64,000 nucleotides of DNA from Curvibacter sp. PAE-UM (GCF_001432305.1 NZ_KQ483358.1:2085113-2149112); one strand, 5' to 3'; positions 19,981-31,925 are shown, counted from the stretch's first letter. Notes: generated from the letters alone by a model not told the origin. Numbers and translations: made by a program.

Positions 19981-20009
19981 ACAAAGGGCCGCATCACGCG
20001 GCCCTTTGT
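19981..20009. terminator. Bidirectional intrinsic terminator after xseA
   Basis: A perfect 12-bp stem (ACAAAGGGCCGC / GCGGCCCTTTGT) with a five-base loop lies between the convergent xseA and PuuD-like genes. Confidence 0.85.
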
Positions 20010-20026
20010 TCATGCGAGCGGGCGCG

Positions 20027-20608
20027 TTACAGGCCGCCGTTTTGCTGGGCCACCATGCAGAACAGCATGGGGATGGAGAGCATGGTGTTGAAGCGCGAGG
20101 TCAGCATGGCCAGGCGTGCGGCCTTGGCCTTTTCGGCGGCTTCCACCGTCACGATGCCCAAGGCCTTTTTCTGGTTCGGCCAGATGATGAACCAGACATT
20201 GAAGGCCATCACCAGGGCAATCCACATGCCGATGCCGATGGCCGTGAAGGGCTTCTGCAGCATCAGGGCGCCGACCAGATAGCCGCTCATCGTTGCCAGC
20301 AACAGGCCGGTGACCACCGTGGCCAGGGCAGACCAGCGGAACCAGAACAGGGCGGTCGGTGCGATCACCTTGCTCACCGCCGGTTTCTGCTCGTCCGGGA
20401 TCTTGGGCATCGACGGGATCTGCACGAAGTTGAAATACCACAGCAGACCGACCCACATGACGCCGCACAGGACGTGCAGCCAGCGCATCACGAAGGTGGC
20501 CCAGGCATGGCTGGGACTCACATTGCCGCCGGCCACCAGCACCAGCACTACCAGCAGCACCACACCGGCCAGTACCGATCGGCCCAGGGATTGGAAGATT
20601 GCACCCAT
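20027..20608 (-). CDS. PuuD-like (urate hydroxylase N-domain) membrane protein
   Basis: 193 residues with about four or five membrane helices. The segments [20 protein letters not shown] and [13 protein letters not shown] match the membrane domain of PuuD (older DUF989). Full-length PuuD carries a C-terminal cytochrome c domain with CxxCH; here the protein stops after the membrane domain and there is no CxxCH. So urate oxidation should not be assumed; the His residues could still ligate haem. No purine-catabolic genes are adjacent. Confidence 0.75.
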   Translation of the reverse strand: MGAIFQSLGRSVLAGVVLLVVLVLVAGGNVSPSHAWATFVMRWLHVLCGVMWVGLLWYFNFVQIPSMPKIPDEQKPAVSKVIAPTALFWFRWSALATVVTGLLLATMSGYLVGALMLQKPFTAIGIGMWIALVMAFNVWFIIWPNQKKALGIVTVEAAEKAKAARLAMLTSRFNTMLSIPMLFCMVAQQNGGL

Positions 20609-20794
20609 GGTTGTCTCCTTTTGTTGATTCAGGTCAAGGGTAATTATGGCCTAGCGACCGATCGCGCGAGGAGCACTGGTCGGGCCGGCCACCTTGCCGC
20701 CGGCAAGGTTGATGCGGCCGTCTCGCCCGGGCCGAAGAGCGAGTTCTTACAATCAGCGCCTCTGGCCTTTCAACAACAAACCACCGAGGACCTC

Positions 20795-21376
20795 ATGGAA
20801 CACACCCTGCCCCCCCTGCCTTATGCCATTGACGCCCTGGCACCGCATTACTCCAAGGAAACCCTGGAGTTCCATCATGGCAAGCACCACAACGCCTATG
20901 TGGTGAACCTGAACAACCTGCAGAAGGGCACCGAATTCGAGAGCCTGGACCTGGAGTCCATCGTCAAGAAGTCCAGCGGCGGCGTCTACAACAACTCTGC
21001 CCAGATCTGGAACCACACCTTCTTCTGGAACTGCATGAAGCCCAACGGCGGCGGTGAGCCCACGGGCGCCCTGGCCACGGCCATCAATGCCAAGTGGGGC
21101 AGCTACGCCGCCTTCCGCGAAGCTTTCGTCAAGTCGGCCGTGGGCAACTTCGGTTCCGGCTGGACCTGGCTGGTGAAAAAGGCCGACGGCTCGGTCGACA
21201 TCGTCAACATGGGCGCTGCCGGCACGCCGCTGACCACCGCCGACAAGGCCTTGCTGACGGTGGACGTGTGGGAGCACGCCTACTACATCGACTACCGCAA
21301 CCTGCGCCAGAAGTTCGTCGAGACCTTCCTGGACAAGCTGGTGAACTGGGATTTTGTGGCCAAGAACTACGCCTGA
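20795..21376 (+). CDS. sodB: Superoxide dismutase (Fe)
   Basis: 193 residues from the ATG at 20795; the frame upstream is a shadow. Metal ligands: His in [11 protein letters not shown], His in [11 protein letters not shown], and Asp/His in [11 protein letters not shown]. The [16 protein letters not shown] stretch with its Gln is the pattern of iron enzymes. It converts superoxide to H2O2 and O2 in the cytosol. It has its own 186-base upstream region and a strong terminator. Confidence 0.97.
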   Translation: MEHTLPPLPYAIDALAPHYSKETLEFHHGKHHNAYVVNLNNLQKGTEFESLDLESIVKKSSGGVYNNSAQIWNHTFFWNCMKPNGGGEPTGALATAINAKWGSYAAFREAFVKSAVGNFGSGWTWLVKKADGSVDIVNMGAAGTPLTTADKALLTVDVWEHAYYIDYRNLRQKFVETFLDKLVNWDFVAKNYA

Positions 21377-21395
21377 TATCCGCGTTTTGCTGAGC

Positions 21396-21432
21396 AAGGG
21401 CTCGAAGGGCTGACCTTCGAGCCCTTTTTTTC
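21396..21432 (+). terminator. Intrinsic terminator of sodB
   Basis: A 13-bp perfect stem (AAGGGCTCGAAGG / CCTTCGAGCCCTT) with a GCTGA loop is followed by a run of T. Confidence 0.92.
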
Positions 21433-21678
21433 TGCCCTCGCATGCCCGCGCTGGCGGTCGCCGGCCCGGGTCTGGCAACCAGTCATGTGTCTTTTATAAG
21501 ACTGATCGATAAAATTTCCGGCTTTTTTTGATGGATATTTTGTATTGCGGGATTTCGATTCAAAAAAAGACAGCGCGGTCAGAGCCCAGAAAGCAAAATC
21601 TCTCATCGTCAAAAGCCTGAAGCCGTTCAGAGAAAAAAGGAGCGGTGGCGCCACGACCCGATTTTCTGGAGATAGAAC
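21433..21678. other. AT-rich leader/promoter region of the monomeric IDH gene
   Basis: The base composition falls sharply at 21485-21580, with TTTTATAAG and GATAAAAT hexamer-like elements that could serve as -10 boxes. A GGAGA ribosome site sits just before the ATG at 21679. No small gene is evident. Confidence 0.5.
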
Positions 21679-23916
<2,238 letters not shown>

Positions 23917-23958
23917 ACCAAGCCAGCCAACAGGCAAGCCGGAGGGCCGGCAGCGAAG

Positions 23959-23997
23959 AAGCGATCAGGATGGCGAAGCCATCGTGATCGCTTTTGT
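23959..23997. terminator. Intrinsic terminator after the monomeric IDH gene
   Basis: A two-part stem (AAGCGATCA / TGATCGCTT outside, GATGGC / GCCATC inside, GAA loop) followed by TTTTGTTCTTTT, between convergent genes. Confidence 0.85.
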
Positions 23998-24019
23998 TCT
24001 TTTGGCCGGCGCTTGCGGA

Positions 24020-24475
24020 TCAGGGGCGACGTCCAAAGGGCTGCCCCCCCAGCTTGCTGCCAGCCTTGATCCCGCGTTTGGCGAACCAGCCCTGGTTCAT
24101 CTCCAGCACGTAACGCACCGGTTTGGCGGAGCAGTGTGAGTTCGTGGTCTGCGGCTTCATGTCGGCGAGATTGACGATGGTGCCGTCGTCGGCCACGAAA
24201 GCGGCGGTCAAAGGCAGCAGGGTGTTCTTCATCCAGAAGCACTGGGAGGACGGTTGTTCGAAGACGAAGAGCATGCCCTCGCTGGTGGGCATCTCCTTGC
24301 GGAACATGAGGCCGGTGGCGCGCTGCTCATTCGTGGCGGCCACCTGGGCTTGAATCAGGTGCATACCTGCCGAAAGCGTGACGCGCGGCAGATGGAGCTG
24401 AGGGGACTCCTGCGACCAGCCCAGCCCCGGCAGGGCGAAGAACAGGAAGGACAGGCGCAGGACGAGGCGGTTCAT
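24020..24475 (-). CDS. DUF192 domain secreted protein
   Basis: 151 residues. A signal peptide (MNRLVLRLSFLFFALPGLGWS) is followed by a DUF192 domain with EQRATGLMFRKEMPTSEGMLFVF, CFWMKNTLLPLTAAFV and YVLEMNQGWFAKRGIKAG. These small beta-barrel proteins are exported and of unproven function. The gene sits between the two isocitrate dehydrogenase genes on the opposite strand. Confidence 0.88.
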   Translation of the reverse strand: MNRLVLRLSFLFFALPGLGWSQESPQLHLPRVTLSAGMHLIQAQVAATNEQRATGLMFRKEMPTSEGMLFVFEQPSSQCFWMKNTLLPLTAAFVADDGTIVNLADMKPQTTNSHCSAKPVRYVLEMNQGWFAKRGIKAGSKLGGQPFGRRP

Positions 24476-24651
24476 GGAGGGGCGTGAGAGCTGTGGGCCA
24501 GGACATTGTCTGTCATTCTCCGGGCGGAGGTGCAGGTCGGCGGCATGGAAATAGAGACTAGAATTTATTCACAAATTCAATCCGACGCGCGCCTGCGGAA
24601 AACCCGGGACGGCACCGTCTGTCTATGCAGCCCTCACGGAGTCCCGCTTCC

Positions 24652-25905
24652 ATGTACCAGTACATCCAGGTGCCAAGCCAAGGCCAGAAAATCACCGTCA
24701 GCGCCGACATGTCGCTCCATGTGCCGGATGAGCCCGTCATCCCGTATATCGAGGGGGACGGCACGGGGCTGGACATCACGCCGGTGATGCTACGGGTGGT
24801 CGATGCGGCCGTGGAGAAGGCCTACGCCGGCCGGCGCAAGATCCACTGGATGGAGGTGTATGCCGGCGAGAAGGCGACCCGGATCTACGGCCCCGATGTC
24901 TGGCTGCCGCAGGAAACCCTGGACGTGGCGCGCGAGTATGTGGTGTCCATCAAGGGGCCCTTGACCACACCCGTTGGCGGCGGCATCCGTTCGCTCAACG
25001 TGGCCCTGCGCCAGGAGCTTGACCTCTATGTCTGTCTGCGCCCGGTGCAGTACTTCAAGGGCGTGCCTTCGCCGCTCAAGGAGCCCGAGAAGACCAATAT
25101 GGTGATCTTCCGCGAGAACTCGGAGGACATCTACGCCGGCATCGAGTACGAGGCCGAGTCCGCCCAGGCCAAGAAGCTGATCAAGTTCCTGATCGACGAG
25201 ATGGGCGTCAAGAAGATCCGCTTCCCCGATACTTCCGCGATCGGCGTCAAGCCCGTGTCCATCGAGGGCACCGAGCGCCTGATGCGCAAGGCCATCCAGT
25301 ACGCCATCGACAACCACAAGCCCAATGTGACCATCGTGCACAAGGGCAACATCATGAAGTTCACCGAAGGCGGCTTCCGTGACTGGGCCTATGGTCTGGC
25401 CCAGAAGGAGTTCGGTGCCGAGCTGATCGACGGCGGCCCGTGGTGCAAGGTCAGGAACCCGAAGTCCGGCAAGGACATCGTCATCAAGGACGTGATCGCT
25501 GACGCCTTCCTGCAGCAGATCCTGCTGCGTCCGGCTGAGTACAGCGTGGTGGCCACGCTGAACCTCAACGGCGACTATATTTCCGACGCGCTGGCGGCCC
25601 AGGTGGGCGGCATCGGCATCGCCCCCGGCGCCAACCTGTCCGACACGGTGGCCATGTTCGAGGCCACCCACGGCACCGCGCCGAAGTATGCCGGCAAGGA
25701 CTATGTGAACCCGGGCTCCGAGATCCTGTCGGCCGAGATGATGCTGCGCCACATGGGTTGGAAAGAAGCCGCTGACCTGATCATCTGTTCGCTCGAGCGG
25801 TCCATCCTGAGCAAGAAGGTGACCTACGACTTTGCCCGCCTGATGGACGGTGCCACCCAGGTCAGCTGTTCGGGCTTTGGCCAGGTGATGATCGACAATA
25901 TGTGA
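24652..25905 (+). CDS. icd: Isocitrate dehydrogenase, NADP-dependent, homodimeric type
   Basis: 417 residues from the ATG at 24652, preceded by CGGAG; nine more codons upstream are open but lack a ribosome site. It shows the [13 protein letters not shown] start, the substrate loop [14 protein letters not shown], the phosphorylatable-Ser region [17 protein letters not shown], and the NADP site [19 protein letters not shown]. It catalyses the same reaction as the monomeric enzyme encoded just upstream but belongs to the E. coli Icd family. It has its own promoter region and terminator. Confidence 0.97.
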   Translation: MYQYIQVPSQGQKITVSADMSLHVPDEPVIPYIEGDGTGLDITPVMLRVVDAAVEKAYAGRRKIHWMEVYAGEKATRIYGPDVWLPQETLDVAREYVVSIKGPLTTPVGGGIRSLNVALRQELDLYVCLRPVQYFKGVPSPLKEPEKTNMVIFRENSEDIYAGIEYEAESAQAKKLIKFLIDEMGVKKIRFPDTSAIGVKPVSIEGTERLMRKAIQYAIDNHKPNVTIVHKGNIMKFTEGGFRDWAYGLAQKEFGAELIDGGPWCKVRNPKSGKDIVIKDVIADAFLQQILLRPAEYSVVATLNLNGDYISDALAAQVGGIGIAPGANLSDTVAMFEATHGTAPKYAGKDYVNPGSEILSAEMMLRHMGWKEAADLIICSLERSILSKKVTYDFARLMDGATQVSCSGFGQVMIDNM

Positions 25906-25943
25906 TCGGCAGGCGTGCGGGCCGACCGCTCCACCAGACTCCC

Positions 25944-25979
25944 AACCGCCCCCGGCCTGTTGTCGGCGGCGGTTTTTTT
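25944..25979 (+). terminator. Intrinsic terminator of the dimeric IDH gene
   Basis: AACCGCC pairs with GGCGGTT across a GC-rich centre and is followed by seven T. Confidence 0.75.
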
Positions 25980-26076
25980 CACGACGGACCTGTTTCCAGG
26001 CTTGAAGCTTGGCCAGTCCGTCTCCAATTCAACCCCATGCGGGGCGCGCCTGATGCGCGCTCGATAGAATCGATCC

Positions 26077-26436
26077 ATGGCCACGAAATCTCCTGCCAAG
26101 CCGCCAGCCCCTCCCGTCCAGCAGCCCCGCCGGGACGAAGGTGGATCAGTGGTGCTTGAGCGTCGGACGCAGAAAGTCAAGCCACCGCAGATGTATCAGG
26201 TGGTCATGCTCAATGACGATTACACCCCGATGGAATTCGTGGTGGTCGTGATCCAGGAGTTTTTCAGCAAAGATCTGGAAACGGCAACCCAGATCATGCT
26301 CAAGATCCATCTGGATGGCAAAGCGGTCTGCGGTGTCTATACCAAGGATGTGGCCGCGACCAAGGTCGACCAGGTGCTGGATGCGGCGCACAAGGCGGGA
26401 CATCCGCTTCAGTGTCTGTGCGAGCCGGTGGCCTGA
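26077..26436 (+). CDS. clpS: ATP-dependent Clp protease adaptor ClpS
   Basis: 119 residues: a Pro/Lys-rich flexible N-terminal tail (about 1-38), then the ClpS fold with [20 protein letters not shown], where the Asn-Asp-Asp pocket recognises N-degrons, and [13 protein letters not shown]. It delivers N-end-rule substrates to ClpA. It lies 108 bases upstream of clpA on the same strand, the normal arrangement. Confidence 0.97.
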   Translation: MATKSPAKPPAPPVQQPRRDEGGSVVLERRTQKVKPPQMYQVVMLNDDYTPMEFVVVVIQEFFSKDLETATQIMLKIHLDGKAVCGVYTKDVAATKVDQVLDAAHKAGHPLQCLCEPVA

Positions 26437-26544
26437 AGAAGTCGAGTAGATGGGGAAAAGTAACTTTTCTTTTAGGCTGGAACTGTTGGACAGTCAGGCG
26501 AATCGGATTAAAGTAGATTTGTAAGCAAGGCAAAAGGAAGTCAC

Positions 26545-28878
26545 ATGATTGCCCAGGAATTGGAAGTCAGCCTGCACATGGCGTTTGTCGAGGCGCGTCA
26601 GCAACGCCACGAGTTCATCACCGTGGAGCATCTGCTGCTGGCCTTGCTCGACAACCCCAGTGCGGCCGAGGTGCTGCGCGCCTGCGCAGCCAATATCGAC
26701 GACCTGCGCAAGTCGCTGTCGAACTTCATCAAGGACAACACCCCGCAGGTGGCTGGTACCGACGACGTTGACACCCAGCCCACGCTGGGGTTCCAGCGTG
26801 TGATCCAGCGCGCCATCATGCACGTGCAGTCCACGGGCAGTGGCAAGAAGGAGGTGACCGGCGCCAACGTGCTGGTGGCCATCTTCGGCGAGAAGGATTC
26901 CCATGCCGTCTACTACCTGCACCAGCAGGGCGTGACGCGCCTGGACGTGGTCAACTTCATCGCCCACGGCATCAAGAAGAGCGATCCCCCCGAAACCGGC
27001 AAGTCCAGCGAAAGCTCGGGTGAGGCGGAGGAGGGCGCTGCCGCCGAGAAAGGCGACAGCAAGGCCTCGCCGCTGGAACAGTACACCCAGAACCTCAACC
27101 AGGCTGCCAAGGAAGGCAAGATCGATCCGCTGATCGGTCGCGAGTACGAGGTCGAGCGCGTGATCCAGATCCTGTGCCGCCGCCGCAAGAACAACCCGCT
27201 GCTGGTGGGCGAAGCCGGTGTCGGCAAGACGGCGATTGCCGAAGGCCTGGCCTGGCGCATCGTCCAGAAGGACGTGCCTGAAATCCTGGCCGAGGGCAAT
27301 GTCTATTCGCTGGACATGGGCGCTTTGCTGGCGGGCACCAAGTACCGTGGTGACTTCGAGCAGCGCCTCAAAGGTGTGCTCAAGTCCCTCAAGGACAAGC
27401 CCAACGCCATCCTGTTCATCGACGAGATCCACACCCTGATCGGGGCCGGTGCCGCTTCGGGTGGCACGCTGGATGCGTCCAATCTGCTCAAGCCGGCGCT
27501 CTCCAGCGGCCAGCTCAAGTGCATCGGCGCGACCACCTTCACCGAGTACCGCGGCATCTTCGAGAAGGACGCGGCGCTGTCGCGCCGTTTCCAGAAGGTC
27601 GACGTGGTGGAGCCCACCGTGAGCGAGACCATCGACATCCTCAAGGGCCTGAAGTCGCGCTTCGAGGAGCATCACAACGTCAAGTACGCCAATGCGGCGC
27701 TGCAGGCGGCGGCCGAGCTGTCGGCCAAGTACATCAACGACCGACACCTGCCTGACAAGGCCATCGACGTGATCGACGAGGCGGGTGCCGCCCAGCGCAT
27801 CCTGGCACCGTCCAAGCGCAAGAAGACGATCGGCAAGACCGAGGTCGAGGAAATCGTGGCCAAGATCGCGCGCATTCCCCCGGCCAACGTGTCCAACGAC
27901 GACCGCAGCAAGCTGCAGACCATCGAACGTGATCTGAAGAGCGTGGTGTTCGGCCAGGACAAGGCCCTGGAAGTGCTGGCGGCCGCTGTCAAGATGGCGC
28001 GCTCCGGCCTGGGCCGTGCCGACAAGCCGATCGGCTCCTTCCTCTTCAGCGGCCCGACCGGTGTGGGCAAGACCGAAGCGGCCAAGCAGCTGGCCTACAT
28101 CATGGGCATCGAGCTGATCCGCTTCGACATGTCGGAGTACATGGAGCGCCACGCCGTGAGCCGCCTGATCGGTGCGCCGCCTGGTTACGTCGGTTTCGAC
28201 CAGGGCGGCCTGCTGACCGAGGCTGTCACCAAGAAGCCGCATGCCGTGCTGCTGCTTGACGAGATCGAGAAGGCGCATCCGGACATCTTCAACGTGCTGC
28301 TGCAGGTCATGGACCACGGCACGCTGACGGACAACAACGGACGCAAGGCCGACTTCCGCAACGTCATCATCATCATGACGACGAATGCGGGCGCCGAAAC
28401 CATGAACAAGTCGACCATCGGCTTCACCAACCCGCGCCAGGCCGGTGACGAGATGGGCGACATCAAGCGCCTGTTCACGCCGGAATTCCGCAACCGCCTG
28501 GACGCCATGGTCAGCTTCAAGGCGCTGGATGAGAACATCATCCTGCGTGTGGTCGACAAGTTCCTGCTGCAGCTCGAAACCCAGCTGGCCGAGAAGAAGG
28601 TGGACGTCACCTTCACCGACAAGCTGCGCAAGCACCTGGCCAAGAAGGGCTTCGATCCGCTCATGGGCGCTCGCCCCATGCAGCGCCTGATCCAGGACAC
28701 GATCCGCCGGGCGCTGGCCGACGAGTTGCTCTTCGGTCGCCTGACCGACGGTGGCCGTCTGACGGTGGACCTGGACGACAAGGACAAGGACGAGAGCAAG
28801 ACCGAAGTCCTGCTCGACATCCAGCCCCTGCCCAAGAAGGAAGGCAAGGCCAAGCCTGAAGAGGCCACGGCTGACTGA
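26545..28878 (+). CDS. clpA: ATP-dependent Clp protease ATP-binding subunit ClpA
   Basis: 777 residues. N-domain (about 1-145) that binds ClpS, a charged linker, AAA1 with Walker [14 protein letters not shown] and Walker [13 protein letters not shown]2 with [14 protein letters not shown] and [12 protein letters not shown], and GYVGFDQGG pore-loop residues. It unfolds substrates into ClpP, which is encoded elsewhere. An AAAGGAAG ribosome site precedes the ATG. Confidence 0.98.
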   Translation: MIAQELEVSLHMAFVEARQQRHEFITVEHLLLALLDNPSAAEVLRACAANIDDLRKSLSNFIKDNTPQVAGTDDVDTQPTLGFQRVIQRAIMHVQSTGSGKKEVTGANVLVAIFGEKDSHAVYYLHQQGVTRLDVVNFIAHGIKKSDPPETGKSSESSGEAEEGAAAEKGDSKASPLEQYTQNLNQAAKEGKIDPLIGREYEVERVIQILCRRRKNNPLLVGEAGVGKTAIAEGLAWRIVQKDVPEILAEGNVYSLDMGALLAGTKYRGDFEQRLKGVLKSLKDKPNAILFIDEIHTLIGAGAASGGTLDASNLLKPALSSGQLKCIGATTFTEYRGIFEKDAALSRRFQKVDVVEPTVSETIDILKGLKSRFEEHHNVKYANAALQAAAELSAKYINDRHLPDKAIDVIDEAGAAQRILAPSKRKKTIGKTEVEEIVAKIARIPPANVSNDDRSKLQTIERDLKSVVFGQDKALEVLAAAVKMARSGLGRADKPIGSFLFSGPTGVGKTEAAKQLAYIMGIELIRFDMSEYMERHAVSRLIGAPPGYVGFDQGGLLTEAVTKKPHAVLLLDEIEKAHPDIFNVLLQVMDHGTLTDNNGRKADFRNVIIIMTTNAGAETMNKSTIGFTNPRQAGDEMGDIKRLFTPEFRNRLDAMVSFKALDENIILRVVDKFLLQLETQLAEKKVDVTFTDKLRKHLAKKGFDPLMGARPMQRLIQDTIRRALADELLFGRLTDGGRLTVDLDDKDKDESKTEVLLDIQPLPKKEGKAKPEEATAD

Positions 28879-28895
28879 CCGTCAGTCGCCCAAAG

Positions 28896-28922
28896 AAAAA
28901 GCCGGCCCCAGGCCGGCTTTTT
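28896..28922. terminator. Bidirectional intrinsic terminator after clpA
   Basis: AAAAAGCCGGCC / GGCCGGCTTTTT with a CCA loop, between convergent clpA and the iron-binding protein gene. Confidence 0.92.
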
Positions 28923-28938
28923 CATGCGTGCGGGACGA

Positions 28939-29982
28939 TCAACGGAAGCCCGCGCGATCCAGCATCTGCTGCACCTTGACGGAGTTCTGCCCGACCACGC
29001 TGATCGGGATGGTCTCGCTCTTGAAGCCGTTGCCCCCCATGGCCTGCAGGGCCGGGTTGTCCAGCTTCACCCCCTTGGCGGTCGGCCATTCGTTGTTGCC
29101 GTTGGCGAAATGCTCCTGTGCCTGCGGGCTCGCCAGGTACTCCAGGAACTTCACGGCATTGGCCGGGTGCTTGGCATGTCTGGCCACGGCACCGCCGGCG
29201 ATGTTCACATGCGTGCCCCAGCTGGACTGATTGGGGAAGACCACGCCGACGCGTTCGACCACGGCCTGGTCTTCGGGCTTGCTGGAGCGCATCAGTCGCG
29301 CCAGGTAGTAGGTGTTGGTCACGGCCACGGCGCACTCGCCCGAGGCCACGGCGCGGATCTGGTCGGTGTCGCCGCCCTTGGGTGCGCGCGCCATGTTGTC
29401 CACCATGCCCTTGAGCCAGGCCTCGGTCTTCTGGTCGCCCAGGTGTTCGAGGACGGCACCGAACAGCGAGAGGTTGTAGGGGTGCGAGCCGGAGCGGATG
29501 CACAGGCGGCCCTTGTTCTTGACGTCCCCGAGCTCTTCGTAGGTGTCGACGTCCTCGCGCTTGACCTTGATCTTGTCGTAGACGATGACGCGGGCCCGGG
29601 TCGAGAAGCCGTACCAAGCCGAGCCGCCGTCGCTGCCTGCTGCGCCGCGCAGTTGCGCCGGAATGGCCGTGTCCAGGACGGCCGATTTGACGGGCTGGAA
29701 CAATCCCTCAGCCTCGCCGCGCCACAGGCGGGCCGCGTCCACCAGCAGAATCACGTCGGCCGGCGATGCCGAGCCTTCCGCGCGCAGACGGGCCAGAATG
29801 CCGGCATCATCGGCGTCGACGCGGTTGATGCGGATGCCGGTGGTGCGGGTGAACTGGCTGTAAAGGGCCTCGTCGCTTGGGTAGTGACGGGCGGAATAGA
29901 TGTTGACCACCTGTTCCTGGGCCAGTGCCGGGCTGGTGGCGAGCAAGGTAAAGAAGGAGAGGGAGAAAATTCGTTTGAGCAT
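28939..29982 (-). CDS. Iron(III) ABC transporter periplasmic binding protein
   Basis: 347 residues from the ATG at 29982; the longer frame runs over the Fur-like box and the next gene. A signal peptide ending SPALA-QEQ is followed by the FbpA/FutA fold: VVNIYSARHYPSDEALYSQF, and the tandem tyrosines of the ferric site in TNTYYLARLM. It should capture periplasmic Fe(III) for an ABC importer, but no permease or ATPase gene is adjacent. Repression by Fur with iron is expected from the upstream site. Confidence 0.93.
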   Translation of the reverse strand: MLKRIFSLSFFTLLATSPALAQEQVVNIYSARHYPSDEALYSQFTRTTGIRINRVDADDAGILARLRAEGSASPADVILLVDAARLWRGEAEGLFQPVKSAVLDTAIPAQLRGAAGSDGGSAWYGFSTRARVIVYDKIKVKREDVDTYEELGDVKNKGRLCIRSGSHPYNLSLFGAVLEHLGDQKTEAWLKGMVDNMARAPKGGDTDQIRAVASGECAVAVTNTYYLARLMRSSKPEDQAVVERVGVVFPNQSSWGTHVNIAGGAVARHAKHPANAVKFLEYLASPQAQEHFANGNNEWPTAKGVKLDNPALQAMGGNGFKSETIPISVVGQNSVKVQQMLDRAGFR

Positions 29983-30017
29983 GATGTGCGTGCTTGAATC
30001 GGAACCCAGATGATATA

Positions 30018-30036
30018 CAAAATGCAAATCATTCTC
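30018..30036. promoter_or_regulatory. Fur box
   Basis: The 19 bases match the classical Fur consensus at 14 positions by my count, including the whole AATCATT core. It lies 35 bases upstream of the iron-binding protein start and 18 bases upstream of the divergent lipoprotein start, so Fur could repress both. Confidence 0.75.
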
Positions 30037-30054
30037 AATAAGCATAATGAAATC

Positions 30055-30966
30055 ATGGGATATCAGAGCTGGCGCATGGTGTTGCCAGCGCTGCTCGTCG
30101 TGCTGGCCGGATGCGCCGGCCCAGCACTGACGCCGGAGCCCCCTGCGCCGCTCGAGACGAAGCGTGCGCCCCGTATTGGTCTGGCCCTGGGTGGCGGGGC
30201 GGCGCGAGGTTTTGCCCATATAGGGGTGATCCAGGTGCTGGAAGAGGCCGGTATCAAGCCGGATCTGGTCGCTGGCACGTCGGCTGGCAGTCTGGTGGCT
30301 GCGCTCCATGCCAGCGGGCGCAATGGCAGCCAGTTGCAGCGCATTGCTGAAACCATGGACGAGGCCACCTTTACGGACTGGACCCTGCCGCTGTTCAGCC
30401 GAGGCATGTTGCGTGGCGATGCCCTGGCGCGGTATGTCCAGCAGCAGGTGGGGGGGCGCCGTATCGAGGATCTTTTCATGCCGCTGGGTATCCTGGCTAC
30501 CGATCTGCAAAGCGGCCAGGGGGTGCTGTTCGAGCGCGGGGACGTTGCTACAGCCGTGCGGGCGTCGAGCGCCGTGCCGGCACTGTTCCAGCCGGTACGG
30601 ATCAGCGGGCGAGATTACGTGGATGGCGGCCTGGTGGCGCCGGTGCCCGTGCGTCAGGCACGCCAGATGGGGGCAGAACTGGTCATCGCCGTGGACATCT
30701 CGCAGCAGCCCGAGGCCAATGCGCCCGGTGATGTGTTCCAGATCCTGCTGCAGACCTTCAGCATCATGAGCAAGAGCATCAACACGCTGGAATTGCGTGG
30801 CGCTGATCTGGTGGTGGTGCGTCCGGCCCTCAATGGTGTTTCGGGGGCAGACTTTGCCGCCCGCAACCGCGCCATCCAGGCTGGGCGGGCGGCCATGCTG
30901 CAGGCCTTGCCGCAGCTGCGCCTGGCGATCGAGGCGGGGATGCGCCCGGTGAGTCCGTCGAAATGA
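30055..30966 (+). CDS. Patatin-like phospholipase family lipoprotein
   Basis: 303 residues from the ATG at 30055; an upstream ATG at 30010 would place coding sequence over the Fur-like box. The N-terminus is a lipoprotein signal with lipobox LAGC. The patatin domain has the oxyanion loop ALGGGAARGFAHIG, nucleophile elbow GTSAGS and catalytic Asp in DGGL, so an acyl hydrolase with a Ser-Asp dyad, similar to RssA/YchK, is expected. Lipidation would anchor it in the envelope, unlike cytoplasmic RssA. Confidence 0.88.
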   Translation: MGYQSWRMVLPALLVVLAGCAGPALTPEPPAPLETKRAPRIGLALGGGAARGFAHIGVIQVLEEAGIKPDLVAGTSAGSLVAALHASGRNGSQLQRIAETMDEATFTDWTLPLFSRGMLRGDALARYVQQQVGGRRIEDLFMPLGILATDLQSGQGVLFERGDVATAVRASSAVPALFQPVRISGRDYVDGGLVAPVPVRQARQMGAELVIAVDISQQPEANAPGDVFQILLQTFSIMSKSINTLELRGADLVVVRPALNGVSGADFAARNRAIQAGRAAMLQALPQLRLAIEAGMRPVSPSK

Positions 30967-30974
30967 GATAAAAA

Positions 30975-30999
30975 AAAGCCCCGTCAGGGACGGGGCTTT
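30975..30999 (+). terminator. Intrinsic terminator of the patatin-like gene
   Basis: AAAGCCCCGTC / GACGGGGCTTT, 11-bp stem with a three-base loop, immediately after the stop codon; the T tract is short (three). Confidence 0.75.
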
Positions 31000-31052
31000 G
31001 AAGGGATCCCTGAACCTGATGGTTACGAAAGGACCCGAGGAGACAAACGGTG

Positions 31053-31078
31053 GAAAAACAAAAGCTGTTTTGTTTTTC
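31053..31078. repeat. AT-rich perfect hairpin downstream of the phasin gene
   Basis: GAAAAACAAAA and TTTTGTTTTTC form an 11-bp stem around GCTG, 87 bases beyond the phasin stop on the minus strand. It may be a weak terminator for the phasin mRNA or a stabilising 3' structure. Confidence 0.55.
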
Positions 31079-31164
31079 GATGAATCAATTATGTCAGGGT
31101 TTTCCCTTGTTGTAAAGGCTGGTCAAGAAGGCCTTTGGAACCAGGGTCTATCCTGTGTTGAAAA

Positions 31165-31704
31165 TTAACGCTTCTTGGCAGTTGCCTTGCCGGCCTCGAC
31201 GGTGGCAGTGGCCGCCTTGAAGTTCGACTCGGCCAGGGCAGCAGCCTGCTTGGCCGATTTCTGGGCCGTTTCCAGCACATTGTTGGCGGCAGCCACGGCG
31301 CTCTTCATCAGGGCAACGGCGGTCTCGGAGCCGGCCGGGGCGTTCTGCGACGTGCTGTCGACCACGTCCAGGAATTTCTTCTGGGCCTCGGCGATCTGGG
31401 CTTCGAAGGTCTTGCCGAATTCGGCGCTGGTCACGGCAGCGATGTCATAGATTTCGCGGCTGTAGCTGGCAGCCTTTTCGCTCAGGGGCTGCAGCAGGCC
31501 GGATTGCAGGGCCAGCAGCTCTTGCGGGTCCTTGGCGTTCAGCACGGTCTGGGTCTGGCTGGCGGACTCGGCCAGCAGGGCGCGGGAAGCGGCCAGATTC
31601 AGTTCAACCAGCTTTTCCACGCCTTCGAAGGCTTTGCCGGTCAGACCAAAGAGGGTTTCAACATTGGCTTTATTAGTGGCCAGAACTTGTTCGACGGTCA
31701 GCAT
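31165..31704 (-). CDS. phaP: Phasin family protein (PHB granule-associated)
   Basis: 179 residues from the ATG at 31704, which has an AAGGAG ribosome site; 16 extra upstream codons are excluded. It is almost wholly helical and Ala-rich, starting [20 protein letters not shown], with [19 protein letters not shown], the typical phasin_2 pattern, and a Lys/Ala tail. It coats polyhydroxyalkanoate granules and controls their number and size. Two PhaR-type dyads lie upstream, so it should be induced when polymer accumulates. Confidence 0.94.
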   Translation of the reverse strand: MLTVEQVLATNKANVETLFGLTGKAFEGVEKLVELNLAASRALLAESASQTQTVLNAKDPQELLALQSGLLQPLSEKAASYSREIYDIAAVTSAEFGKTFEAQIAEAQKKFLDVVDSTSQNAPAGSETAVALMKSAVAAANNVLETAQKSAKQAAALAESNFKAATATVEAGKATAKKR

Positions 31705-31744
31705 ACAGAACTCCTTGAAGGATGGGTTGATTAAGAACCACGTT

Positions 31745-31759
31745 TGCTGCATTGCAGCA
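31745..31759. promoter_or_regulatory. PhaR operator-like site, proximal
   Basis: TGCTGC-ATT-GCAGCA, a perfect dyad containing CTGC-N3-GCAG, the motif reported for the PHB regulator PhaR, 41 bases upstream of the phasin ATG. Confidence 0.7.
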
Positions 31760-31802
31760 TGAGACCAATTTTAGGCAGCCTCATCCCGAATGCAAGAGGT
31801 TT

Positions 31803-31819
31803 TTGCTGCTTTGCAGCAA
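31803..31819. promoter_or_regulatory. PhaR operator-like site, distal
   Basis: TTGCTGC-TTT-GCAGCAA, the same CTGC-N3-GCAG core, 59 bases from the proximal site centre to centre, upstream of the phasin gene. Confidence 0.7.
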
Positions 31820-31925
31820 TTTAGGCCTGGCACCCTAGAAGCCCTGCGGGGGCGGGACGGGCGTCAAGGCGGCATGGGCAGCGCCTGAAAGGCTGAGGCC
31901 GGGGGCTGGCAAAATCAGGGGCAGC

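Noticed and set aside
26450-26475. Small palindrome GAAAAGTAACTTTTC upstream of clpA as an operator
   Set aside because: The repeat is a five-base A/T arm around a short centre, which is common by chance in AT-rich promoter spacers; no known regulator motif fits.
26494-28635. A 713-codon antisense frame over clpA
   Set aside because: Shadow of the clpA coding frame; no domain, no ribosome site, and no relation to flanking gene order.
30010-30054. Upstream ATG for the patatin-like gene
   Set aside because: It would translate the Fur-like box, and the added residues disrupt a normal lipoprotein signal peptide; the ATG at 30055 gives a proper one.
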